Positions 18,218 through 27,312 of a stretch of DNA of 64,000 nucleotides are shown here, piece by piece. The DNA comes from an uncultured Draconibacterium sp. (GTDB lineage Bacteria; Bacteroidota; Bacteroidia; Bacteroidales; Prolixibacteraceae): assembly GCF_963674925.1 (NCBI RefSeq), contig NZ_OY771649.1:682001-746000 (forward strand). Reading direction: 5' to 3'. The number at the start of each line of letters is the position of its first letter. The first letter of the stretch is position 1. The notes beneath the pieces were generated by a model, which saw only the letters and a list, made by a program, of their open reading frames with translations, searched no databases and was not told the DNA's origin. Both the position numbers and the translations under genes were made by a program.

Positions 18218-18282
18218 TTTTTGAAGAATACAAGAAGTCTGTTGGACGCATGACAAATGTATCTTTACAAACACCTAGATAA

Positions 18283-18699
18283 ATGAAAGACCGAATTAAA
18301 AATTTTATCGATGCAAAAGGAATTTCAGCCGGCGAGTTGGCTGCAGTTCTGGATGTGCAACGATCAAATATCTCACATATTCTTAATGGTAGAAACAAAC
18401 CAGGTGCTTCATTCATTGAGAAGCTACTATTGGAATTCCCCGATTTAAACGCTCGCTGGCTACTTACCGGTGAGGGAGATATGTTTGATGGACAGGGACC
18501 GGTGGATAACAGTCCTCAACAAAAGCTGCCAATAATTGAAGAATCCATTCAACAACAGCCTTTGGTCGAAAAACCAATAAAAAAGAACAATATCACGGAA
18601 GATATTATTGAAAGACCAGTGTCTGTTTCAAATAGCGAAATAGATAAAATGGTTATTATATACCGTGATGGTACATTTAATATATATAAGCAGCGTTAA
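18283..18699 (+). CDS. Small XRE-family HTH protein
   Basis: 138 residues. The N-terminal half (about 4-65) is an XRE helix-turn-helix, with LAAVLDVQRSNISHILNGRNKPGASFIEKLL and the following LNARWLLTGEGDMF typical of this group. A Gln/Pro/Lys-rich linker leads to a short C-terminal end (IDKMVIIYRDGTFNIYKQR) often seen in Bacteroidota proteins of this type. There is no S24 peptidase or other effector domain. It lies isolated between about 980 and 770 bp of AT-rich DNA. It probably regulates itself; no phage genes are near, so a prophage origin is not supported. Confidence 0.85.
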   Translation: MKDRIKNFIDAKGISAGELAAVLDVQRSNISHILNGRNKPGASFIEKLLLEFPDLNARWLLTGEGDMFDGQGPVDNSPQQKLPIIEESIQQQPLVEKPIKKNNITEDIIERPVSVSNSEIDKMVIIYRDGTFNIYKQR

Positions 18700-18923
18700 T
18701 TGAATAAACTTGTAATGTAGAATATATAAAGGAGACTCTATCATACCTTAATATATTATCTGGAGTAAGTAAAAGGTGTTTTGCCTGGATAAGGTTGGTT
18801 TTGATAAGCAACGTAGAGAATTTCAAGAATATATAGAATAAAAACATTTGTATATAAAGTTGTAGAGAATTGTAATCGTTTTACACAAGGTATTTGACCC
18901 TTAAACGGTGATTAAACCAGAGT

Positions 18924-18960
18924 AACAAAGAGGGCTGTATTTATACGGTTCTCTTTTGTT
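18924..18960 (+). terminator. Terminator-like long hairpin in an intergenic region
   Basis: AACAAAGAG (18924-18932) with CTCTTTTGTT (18951-18960), and inside it GGCTGTAT/ATACGGTT pairing with G-T wobbles. It is 225 bp after the XRE gene. It could end that transcript or a short RNA started near an imperfect -7 box at 18843-18850. Confidence 0.45.
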
Positions 18961-19045
18961 ATATGGGTTTTTATAATTTGTAAACAAGAATATTTTAAAA
19001 TAATAACATTTGTAATTAATTGAATTTCAATCATGTAAACACATA

Positions 19046-19061
19046 TGTAAACATATTTACA
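19046..19061. promoter_or_regulatory. Palindrome TGTAAA-N4-TTTACA
   Basis: Perfect 6-bp arms around CATA, within a run of related words between 19034 and 19113 (ACATATGTAAA, GCATATGTAAA, ACATATTTGTAA). It looks like a protein-binding site; the binder is unknown, the neighbouring XRE protein being the nearest candidate. Confidence 0.4.
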
Positions 19062-19187
19062 AAAATAATTACCAAAAAGTTTGCATATGTAAATTTAAGT
19101 CTACATATTTGTAACAATAAAAGTAAACAACAATACGACAGGATGATTAATATTATATAGATTCAATTTACAAACCCAATTTAGTTG

Positions 19188-19239
19188 ATAAATCCAGAAG
19201 TCGCTTGGCCACTAGTAATAGTGGCCAATTCTGGTTTAT
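19188..19239. other. Strong extended hairpin of unknown role
   Basis: TGGCCACTA (19206-19214) and TAGTGGCCA (19219-19227) form a perfect 9-bp stem with a 4-nt loop. An outer stem ATAAATCCAG (19188-19197) / CTGGTTTAT (19231-19239) has one bulge. No T-run follows, so it is not a standard terminator. Confidence 0.5.
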
Positions 19240-19291
19240 AGGAGTATGATTTTTAAAGATGTACTTAATACTAAAAAAGTTAAAATATTGT

Positions 19292-19322
19292 TTTGCAATT
19301 GTAAATATTATTAATACATTTG
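19292..19322 (+). promoter_or_regulatory. Strong promoter upstream of a terminator, no ORF between
   Basis: TTTG at 19292-19295, 19-bp spacer, TACATTTG at 19315-19322: an exact consensus match. Transcription would begin near 19329 and meet the terminator at 19377-19405. Confidence 0.6.
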
Positions 19323-19328
19323 TATACG

Positions 19329-19405
19329 TATAAACAAAGACCCTTATTTTTTACCTAATTTAAATATAACATAGAAGGCCGTTATTCAACGGTCTTTTCT
19401 TTTTG
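19329..19405 (+). ncRNA. Candidate small RNA of about 75 nt
   Basis: The interval is bounded by a consensus promoter and a rho-independent terminator and holds no plausible ORF. It could be a trans-acting RNA or a short leader of pyrK. The 5' boundary is approximate. Confidence 0.35.
19377..19405 (+). terminator. Intrinsic terminator before pyrK
   Basis: GGCCGTT (19377-19383), loop ATTC, AACGGTC (19388-19394) with one G-T pair, then TTTTCTTTTT. It separates upstream transcription from pyrKD. Confidence 0.7.
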
Positions 19406-19442
19406 TATCAATTCTGAGCGCGAAATTCAACGATTATTCTAT

Positions 19443-19450
19443 TATCTTTG
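19443..19450 (+). promoter_or_regulatory. -7 promoter box of pyrKD
   Basis: TATCTTTG fits TAnnTTTG; no good -33 box is seen. Transcription would start about 12 nt before the pyrK ATG. Confidence 0.4.
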
Positions 19451-19467
19451 CGGCAAAATCAGAATAC

Positions 19468-20244
19468 ATGCCAAAAAAGTTTGTTAAAGAATTCATCGTA
19501 ATTGAAAATAGTGCGCTAAACGCTACAAACTTTCTTATCAGAGTTCAATCGGATACCAAGCTTCCGGAGATAAAACCAGGACAATTTGTAAATGTTGAAA
19601 TAAAGGAAGCTGAGGAGATCTTTCTTCGCAGGCCTTTCTCTGTATTTGAAGTGGATAACGAGAAGAATGTAATCTCAATGATCGTTAAAATACTTGGGAG
19701 AGGATCGCGTAAACTAACAGAGATTAAAGTAGGTAGTAAGCTCAGTATGGTTTATCCATTGGGAAAAACGTTCACGTATCCGTCAGCAGACGATAAGATT
19801 CTATTAATTGGTGGGGGTAGTGGTGTGGCGCCAATGCTTTTCTTAGCCAAAGAATCGGGTTTGCCGGTAGAGAATGTTGACATTTTACTCGGTGCTCGAT
19901 CAAAAGAAGACCATATAAATGTTGATGACTATAAAAAGTATGCGAATTTACATTATGCATCAGAAGACGGTTCGCTTGGTGAAAAGGGATTTGTAACGCA
20001 GCATTCGGTATTTACTAATAACTTAAATGCTTACAGTAAAATATATGCATGTGGTCCGGATGGTATGATGCGTGCGATTGCAAAAGAGGCAAAAGCTGCC
20101 AATGTATTTTGCGAGGTATCGCTCGAGAACCTTATGGCCTGCGGGTTTGGTGTGTGTTTGTGCTGTATAGAGCCCACGAATAAAGGAAACCTTTGTGTAT
20201 GTACAGAAGGCCCGGTGTTTAACATTAATGATTTGAAATGGTAG
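19468..20244 (+). CDS. pyrK: Dihydroorotate dehydrogenase B, electron-transfer subunit
   Basis: 258 residues, a ferredoxin-reductase-type flavoprotein. The FAD-binding barrel has RRPFSV (about 54-59), and the NAD-binding fold has [14 protein letters not shown]. The C-terminal 2Fe-2S cluster cysteines are in the region CGFGVCLCC...CVCTEGPVF. It passes electrons from PyrD to NAD+, and the catalytic subunit overlaps its 3' end by 7 bp, so the two are translationally coupled. It belongs to de novo pyrimidine synthesis in the cytoplasm. Confidence 0.95.
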   Translation: MPKKFVKEFIVIENSALNATNFLIRVQSDTKLPEIKPGQFVNVEIKEAEEIFLRRPFSVFEVDNEKNVISMIVKILGRGSRKLTEIKVGSKLSMVYPLGKTFTYPSADDKILLIGGGSGVAPMLFLAKESGLPVENVDILLGARSKEDHINVDDYKKYANLHYASEDGSLGEKGFVTQHSVFTNNLNAYSKIYACGPDGMMRAIAKEAKAANVFCEVSLENLMACGFGVCLCCIEPTNKGNLCVCTEGPVFNINDLKW

Positions 20245-21149
20245 ATTTAAAAGTAAAATTACACGATATAGAATTTAAAAATCCGGTAACACTGGCATCG
20301 GGTACCTGCGGTTTTGCACGCGAAACAGCTGAATTCTTTGAACCAGGCTTGCTTGGAGGTTATTTTCTGAAAGGCACAACGCTTAAAAACCGCGATGGTA
20401 ATAACTACCCGCGAATGGCGGAAACACCTTCAGGTATGTTAAATGCGGTGGGTTTACAAAATAAAGGCATCGATTACTTTATTGAAAACATTTATCCTGA
20501 TATTGTTGACTATGATACACAATTGATTATAAATGTAAATGGGTCTACAGTTGAAGATTACATCGCTTTAACCGAAAAAGTTAATGAGCTGGATAAAATA
20601 AATGCCATTGAGCTTAATATCTCGTGCCCTAATGTTAAGGAAGGTGGAATGGCTTTTGGTGTGAGCTGTCCAGGAGCCGAGATGGTAACCCGCGAAGTAC
20701 GTAAAGTATACGATAAAACGCTTATTGTAAAGTTGTCGCCAAATGTTACCGACATTTCTGAAATTGCTCGGGCGGTGGAAGGACAGGGGGCTGATGCCGT
20801 GTCGTTGGTAAATACCTTTTTAGGAATGGCCATTGATGCCGAAAAAAGAGAACCACTTTTATCTACTATAACCGGCGGATTATCTGGTCCGGCAATAAAA
20901 CCTATTGCATTACGCATGGTTTGGCAGGTTGCCAACGCCGTTAAAATTCCTGTTGTTGGAATTGGCGGAATAATGAATGCTGCCGATGCCATTGAGTTTA
21001 TGCTGGCCGGAGCTTCAGTTGTACAGGTAGGTACAGCAATATTTAAAGATCCGATGATCCCGGTGAAGATTGTAGAAGGTATCGAAGATTATCTGAAACG
21101 CCACAATATGCAGTCGGCCAGCGAATTAATCGGTGCGTTACAAGTGTAG
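20238..21149 (+). CDS. pyrD: Dihydroorotate dehydrogenase B, catalytic subunit
   Basis: 303 residues, FMN TIM-barrel of class 1B. Visible family blocks: [12 protein letters not shown] near the N-terminus, [24 protein letters not shown] with the active-site cysteine, the FMN-binding lysine in LIVKLSPN, and [27 protein letters not shown] near the C-terminus. It oxidises dihydroorotate to orotate. The 7-bp overlap with pyrK supports the NAD-dependent heterotetramer. A copy of the ACATTTGT word (21153-21160) follows the stop codon at once. Confidence 0.96.
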   Translation: MVDLKVKLHDIEFKNPVTLASGTCGFARETAEFFEPGLLGGYFLKGTTLKNRDGNNYPRMAETPSGMLNAVGLQNKGIDYFIENIYPDIVDYDTQLIINVNGSTVEDYIALTEKVNELDKINAIELNISCPNVKEGGMAFGVSCPGAEMVTREVRKVYDKTLIVKLSPNVTDISEIARAVEGQGADAVSLVNTFLGMAIDAEKREPLLSTITGGLSGPAIKPIALRMVWQVANAVKIPVVGIGGIMNAADAIEFMLAGASVVQVGTAIFKDPMIPVKIVEGIEDYLKRHNMQSASELIGALQV

Positions 21150-21268
21150 TATACATTTGTTACTATATACTTCTGTACATAACTTTTGTCATTCGATAAA
21201 ATCTATCTGAGATAAATACTATTTAGTACGATTTTCCCCGATTTTGATAGTTAAAATACTTTTAAGTC

Positions 21269-21276
21269 TATTTTTG
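21269..21276 (+). promoter_or_regulatory. Likely -7 box of the E2-E1-flavodoxin operon
   Basis: TATTTTTG matches TAnnTTTG. A TTTG at 21243-21246 is 22 bp upstream, slightly longer than the usual spacer. Confidence 0.4.
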
Positions 21277-21365
21277 CACAAAATTAAAATTGCAATCTGA
21301 ACATTTCAATTTTAGTTCTGTTGTTAAAAGTGCAAATAGCAAAACATAGATTTAAAGTATTTATT

Positions 21366-22673
21366 ATGGCAAGTTTTAATATCGTTATGCCTAAACTGGG
21401 CGAAAGTATCCAGGAAGGCACCATTACTAAATGGTTCGTAAAAGAGGGAGACACTATTGAAGAGGACGATATGCTCTTCGAAGTTGCTACTGACAAAGTA
21501 GATTCAGAGATCCCATCGCCGGTAGATGGCGTAATCACAAAAATTAATTATCCGGAAGATAGTCTGGTTGCAGTTGGCGAAGTTCTGGCTGTTGTAAGTC
21601 TCGATGGTGAAGTTGAAGAAACTGAACCGGAAGCGACCGATAGCAAAGACGAAAAAGAAGCTACAACCAGCGATGCACCTGCAAAAGCAGAAACAACCGA
21701 TACTTCGGTTGATGACAGTCGAAAACTTTCAAACCGTTTCTATTCTCCTTTGGTAAAAACCATTGCAAAAGAAGAAAATGTTTCGTTTGATGAGTTGGAA
21801 AGTATTGAAGGATCGGGCGTAGGAGGCCGCGTTCAGAAGAAAGACATTTTGGCTTACCTGGAAAGCAGAGAAAGTTCTGATGCTCAGCCAGTGGCAAAAA
21901 AAGAAAGCAAACCTGCAGCACCTGCTGTTGAGAAGAAAGTTGCACCTCCGGTTTCAGTAGGAGCCAACGATACCGTTGTTGAAATGGATCGTATCAGAAA
22001 ACTGATCGCTGATCACATGGTGATGTCGAAACAAGTATCGCCACACGTAACGTCAGTTGTTGAAGCCGATGTTACCGATCTTGTTATCTGGAGAAATAAA
22101 AACAAATCGGCTTTCCAGGAAAGATATGGCGATAAAATTACGTTTATGCCCATATTTACCGAGGCAGTTGCGGCTGCTTTGGCCGAATTCCCAATGGTTA
22201 ACTCATCAGTTGACGGGGATAAAATCATCCTGAAAAAAGATATTAATGTTGGAATCGCGGTGGCTAAGCCCGATGGAAACCTGATCGTTCCTGTAATTAA
22301 AAATGCAGAACAGCGCAACCTGGTTGGTTTAACAAAAGAGCTAAACCGACTGGCTGATGCAGCACGTAACAACAAACTCGATCCGGCCGAAATTCAGGGT
22401 GGAACATTTACTATCACCAATTTCGGTTCGTTCGGAAATATCATCGGAACACCAATTATCAACCAACCGCAAGTTGCTATTCTGGCAACAGGAATTATTG
22501 AGAAAAAACCAGCTGTTTTGGAAACACCAAGCGGCGATGTAATTGCAATCCGTCACAAAATGTACCTGTCGTTATCGTACGATCACCGTATTGTAGATGG
22601 TGCACTGGGAGGCGCTTTCCTGCGACGCATTGCTGATCATCTGGAACAATTTGATATAAACCGCGCAATATAA
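21366..22673 (+). CDS. 2-oxoacid dehydrogenase E2, dihydrolipoamide acyltransferase
   Basis: 435 residues from ATG 21366; the longer ORF from 21321 adds a non-homologous 15 residues. Order: lipoyl domain (about 3-78) with lipoylated K44 in the DKVDSE motif, Ala/Pro/Lys-rich linker, peripheral E1/E3-binding domain (about 120-160, PLVKTIAKEENVSFDELESIEGSG), second linker, and catalytic acyltransferase core with the signature SYDHRIVDG. It is followed 6 bp later by its fused E1. The partner E1 looks branched-chain type, but pyruvate cannot be excluded. Confidence 0.92.
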   Translation: MASFNIVMPKLGESIQEGTITKWFVKEGDTIEEDDMLFEVATDKVDSEIPSPVDGVITKINYPEDSLVAVGEVLAVVSLDGEVEETEPEATDSKDEKEATTSDAPAKAETTDTSVDDSRKLSNRFYSPLVKTIAKEENVSFDELESIEGSGVGGRVQKKDILAYLESRESSDAQPVAKKESKPAAPAVEKKVAPPVSVGANDTVVEMDRIRKLIADHMVMSKQVSPHVTSVVEADVTDLVIWRNKNKSAFQERYGDKITFMPIFTEAVAAALAEFPMVNSSVDGDKIILKKDINVGIAVAKPDGNLIVPVIKNAEQRNLVGLTKELNRLADAARNNKLDPAEIQGGTFTITNFGSFGNIIGTPIINQPQVAILATGIIEKKPAVLETPSGDVIAIRHKMYLSLSYDHRIVDGALGGAFLRRIADHLEQFDINRAI

Positions 22674-22679
22674 TTTATT

Positions 22680-24731
22680 ATGAAGGATTTAAAAGTACCA
22701 AAGCAATATACAATTAAGAAAACTCCAAAGGAGACTTTAGAGAATTGGTACCGGTTAATGAAAATTGGCCGTGCTCTCGACGAAAAAGCACCCAATTATC
22801 TGAAACAGGCCATTGGCTGGTCGTACCATGCTCCTTATGCCGGACACGATGGAATTCAACTGGCAATCGGACAGAATTTTGAGCAAAAGAAAGACCACTT
22901 ATATATGTATTATCGCGATATGTTGACTGCTCTCGCGGGCGGAATGACATCAGAAGAGATAATATTAAACGGTATTTCAAAGGCAACCGATCCATCGAGT
23001 GGTGGTCGTCATATGTCGAATCACCTGGCAAAACCCGAGTGGAATATGCACAGTGTGTCGTCGGCAACCGGAAACCACACCTTGCATGCTGTTGGAACCG
23101 GACGTGCTATTAAATATTATGGTGAGAAAGCGGTTTCTATCAGTAGCCAGGGAGAATCATCGGTAAGTGAAGGTTATGTTTACGAAGCGATTACCGGTGC
23201 CGATAAAGAAGAATTGCCCGTAATTTTTGTGGTTCAGGATAACGGTTATGGTATTTCGGTACCTAAAAAAGACCAGACTGCGCAACGAAAAGTGGCCAAT
23301 AACTTCACTGGATATAAAAACCTGCGCATTATTCACTGTAACGGTAAAGATGTTTTCGATTCGATGAACGCGATGGCTGAAGCCAAACGTTATGCCATCG
23401 AGGAAAGCAAACCCGTTTTATTGCAGGCCAACTGCGTGCGTATGGGATCACACTCAAACTCTGATGATCATTTGCTTTATCGTTCAGATGCGGAAAGAAA
23501 CTACGTGATAGAATACGATCCGCTGGCAAAATACAGAAGGTTGTTATTGCGTTACGAGCGATTCACTGAAGAAGAACTGAATAAAATTGACGAAGAAGTA
23601 AAATTAGAAATAAAAGCTTCTCACAAAGCCGCAATGGCCGCTCCGGATCCGGATCCTGCATCAATTTACGATCATGTATTTTCTGATCCGTATGTTTCGG
23701 AGAAATACCCTGAAGGATTGCATAACGAAGAAGGCGAAAAGACAAAATTTATTACGGCACTTAACGAGACGTTAAAGGCTGAATTTCGTCATAATCCGGA
23801 TACTTTTATCTGGGGACAGGATATGGCCAACAAAGATAAAGGCGGTATTTTCAACGTGTCGAAAGGCATGCAGGCCGAATTTGGCGAGAAGCGTGTTTTT
23901 AACGGCCCGATTGCTGAGGATTTTATTCTGGGAACTGCCAACGGTATGTCGCGCTACGACGAGAAAATCCGTGTTGTAGTTGAAGGTGCTGAGTTTGCTG
24001 ACTATTTCTGGCCGGCAATGGAACAGTATGTTGATACCAGTCACGACCTGTGGCGATCGAATGGTAAATTCTCGCCAAATGTAACTATTCGCCTGGCGTC
24101 AGGTGGTTATATCGGTGGTGGAATGTACCACTCGCAAAACATAGAAGGTTCGCTGGCAGCCATTCCGGGAGTACGTATTGTTTATCCGTCGTTTGCCGAT
24201 GATGCAGCCGGATTGTTACGTACATCTTTGCGTTCTGAAGGTTTAACCATGTTTATGGAGCCAAAAGCGCTTTACCAGGATCCGAAAGCAGCAACTGTGG
24301 TACCCGATGATTTTGAAGTTCCTTTCGGAAAAGCACGAATTCGCCGCGAGGGTAGTGACCTTACGATTCTAACTTACGGAAATACTACTCACTTAAGTCT
24401 TGACGCTGCTAAAAAACTGGCAGAAGAAGGAATTGCTGATGTTGAAGTTATCGATCTGCGATCTTTGATTCCGCTGGATGAAGAAACCATTTTGAACTCT
24501 TTAAAGAAAACCAACAAAGTATTGGTGGTTCACGAAGACAAAGTGTTTGGTGGTTTTGGTGGCGAGTTAAGCGCGCTTATCAACGAAAAAGGTTTTGAAT
24601 ACCTTGATGCACCAATTAAACGTGTAGGTTCGCCATTTACGCCAGTTGGTTTTAACCGTATTCTTGAACAGGCGATCTTACCAAATAAAGAGCGTATTTA
24701 CACTGCAGCAAAAGAATTAATTGAATACTAA
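22680..24731 (+). CDS. 2-oxoacid dehydrogenase E1, fused alpha-beta subunits
   Basis: 683 residues, an E1 whose alpha half (about 1-330) and beta half (about 345-683) are one chain. The alpha half shows GRALDEKAPNYLKQ, SSGGRHMSNH and a thiamine-diphosphate region QGESSVSEGYVYEAITGADKEELPVIFVVQDNGYG in which the usual GD start is modified. The beta half has GPIAEDFILGTANGMS, the DPK and the C-terminal VVHEDKVFGGFGGELSA. Fused E1s of this type are common in Bacteroidota and are usually assigned to branched-chain 2-oxoacids. No E3 gene lies in the operon. Confidence 0.9.
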   Translation: MKDLKVPKQYTIKKTPKETLENWYRLMKIGRALDEKAPNYLKQAIGWSYHAPYAGHDGIQLAIGQNFEQKKDHLYMYYRDMLTALAGGMTSEEIILNGISKATDPSSGGRHMSNHLAKPEWNMHSVSSATGNHTLHAVGTGRAIKYYGEKAVSISSQGESSVSEGYVYEAITGADKEELPVIFVVQDNGYGISVPKKDQTAQRKVANNFTGYKNLRIIHCNGKDVFDSMNAMAEAKRYAIEESKPVLLQANCVRMGSHSNSDDHLLYRSDAERNYVIEYDPLAKYRRLLLRYERFTEEELNKIDEEVKLEIKASHKAAMAAPDPDPASIYDHVFSDPYVSEKYPEGLHNEEGEKTKFITALNETLKAEFRHNPDTFIWGQDMANKDKGGIFNVSKGMQAEFGEKRVFNGPIAEDFILGTANGMSRYDEKIRVVVEGAEFADYFWPAMEQYVDTSHDLWRSNGKFSPNVTIRLASGGYIGGGMYHSQNIEGSLAAIPGVRIVYPSFADDAAGLLRTSLRSEGLTMFMEPKALYQDPKAATVVPDDFEVPFGKARIRREGSDLTILTYGNTTHLSLDAAKKLAEEGIADVEVIDLRSLIPLDEETILNSLKKTNKVLVVHEDKVFGGFGGELSALINEKGFEYLDAPIKRVGSPFTPVGFNRILEQAILPNKERIYTAAKELIEY

Positions 24732-24742
24732 AAATCGGAAAA

Positions 24743-25246
24743 ATGAGTAAAACCGCAATTATATACAGTTACAATACTCAAAAATCGAAAAAGGTAGCAG
24801 AAAAAGTGATTGCTGCTTTTGGCGAGAACGAGATTGAAGCAGTTAATGCTGAAGAGCTGAGCAAAGATGTACTGAATAAATATGACAATTTTATTCTCAG
24901 CGCACCAACCTGGTTTGATGGTGAATTACCCAACTACTGGGATGAGTTTGTACCTGATCTGGAAGAAATGGATCTTAAAAAGAAGAAGTTTGCCATTTTC
25001 GGATTGGGAGACCAGAAAGGATATACCGAGAATTTTTGCGATGCCATAGGTTTACTGGCTGAAATACTTGAAGAGTGTGGAGCAACTATCGTTGGGCAAA
25101 CCTCTGTTGAGGGGTATACTTTCGAAGCGTCGCGCGCACAACGAGGCGACAATTTTATTGGATTGCCAATTGACCAGGAAAACCAGGCTCGTAAAACAAA
25201 ACAACGGGTTGAAGACTGGGTGGCACAACTCAAAAAAGAGTTTTAA
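24743..25246 (+). CDS. fldA: Flavodoxin
   Basis: 167 residues, the long-chain flavodoxin fold: IIYSYNTQKSKKVAEKV gives the FMN-phosphate loop (a variant with N-T-Q-K-S), SAPTWFDGELPNYWDEF the first aromatic loop, and FGLGDQKGYTENFCDA the second. It is a low-potential one-electron carrier. It lies 11 bp after the E1 gene and is followed by the operon's terminator, so it is apparently made together with the dehydrogenase complex. Confidence 0.93.
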   Translation: MSKTAIIYSYNTQKSKKVAEKVIAAFGENEIEAVNAEELSKDVLNKYDNFILSAPTWFDGELPNYWDEFVPDLEEMDLKKKKFAIFGLGDQKGYTENFCDAIGLLAEILEECGATIVGQTSVEGYTFEASRAQRGDNFIGLPIDQENQARKTKQRVEDWVAQLKKEF

Positions 25247-25304
25247 AGTTAATAGTTATCGATTAGAGAAAAACTCTTGCTATATAAGGTTTTTCTATTT
25301 GCAT

Positions 25305-25337
25305 AAAGGCCGTTGGTGTTGACCAATGGCCTTTTTT
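25305..25337 (+). terminator. Intrinsic terminator of the E2-E1-fldA operon
   Basis: AAAGGCC-g-TTGG pairs with CCAA-t-GGCCTTT and is followed by further T residues (to 25337). Confidence 0.85.
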
Positions 25338-25347
25338 ACGTTGAGTA

Positions 25348-25456
25348 TACAAATGTATAATCACTGAAAGCCCCGTCCTATTTAGTTTTTCAAGATACTG
25401 AAATGTGCAGAATGTCTTTTGATTACAAATGTGTCTTCTTGTAAATTTACAAATGT
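25348..25456. promoter_or_regulatory. Cluster of ACAAATGT words and a palindrome before pyrG
   Basis: ACAAATGT occurs at 25349-25356, 25425-25432 and 25449-25456. The last overlaps the perfect palindrome TTGTAAATTTACAA (25439-25452), near-identical to the one at 17687-17701. The rest of the 455-bp gap before pyrG shows nothing else clear. Confidence 0.4.
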
Positions 25457-25644
25457 ATTAACTTTTGTAAACTACTTAAATACCATTCTTGCTGTTCAAC
25501 CTTTTTTGATATTTCCTGATAACTGATCATTGATTTTTAAATACGCTCAGGAAAACGATTTAATTATTGTTAAACAGAATAAGGTTTTTAAAAGCTCATT
25601 GTTATTAACTATTTGCTATATCGGTTAAATTGCCGGTTCATTAG

Positions 25645-27309
<1,665 letters not shown>

Positions 27310-27312
27310 AAA

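Noticed and set aside
19247..19330. Two possible micropeptide ORFs of 22-24 codons after the hairpin at 19188
   Set aside because: The AGGAG before them is too close to one ATG and too far from the other, and the codons are only what AT-rich DNA gives by chance.
17305..19467. A prophage or plasmid remnant, suggested by the AT-rich DNA and an XRE protein
   Set aside because: No integrase, terminase, structural or replication gene is present, and the genes on both sides are housekeeping genes.
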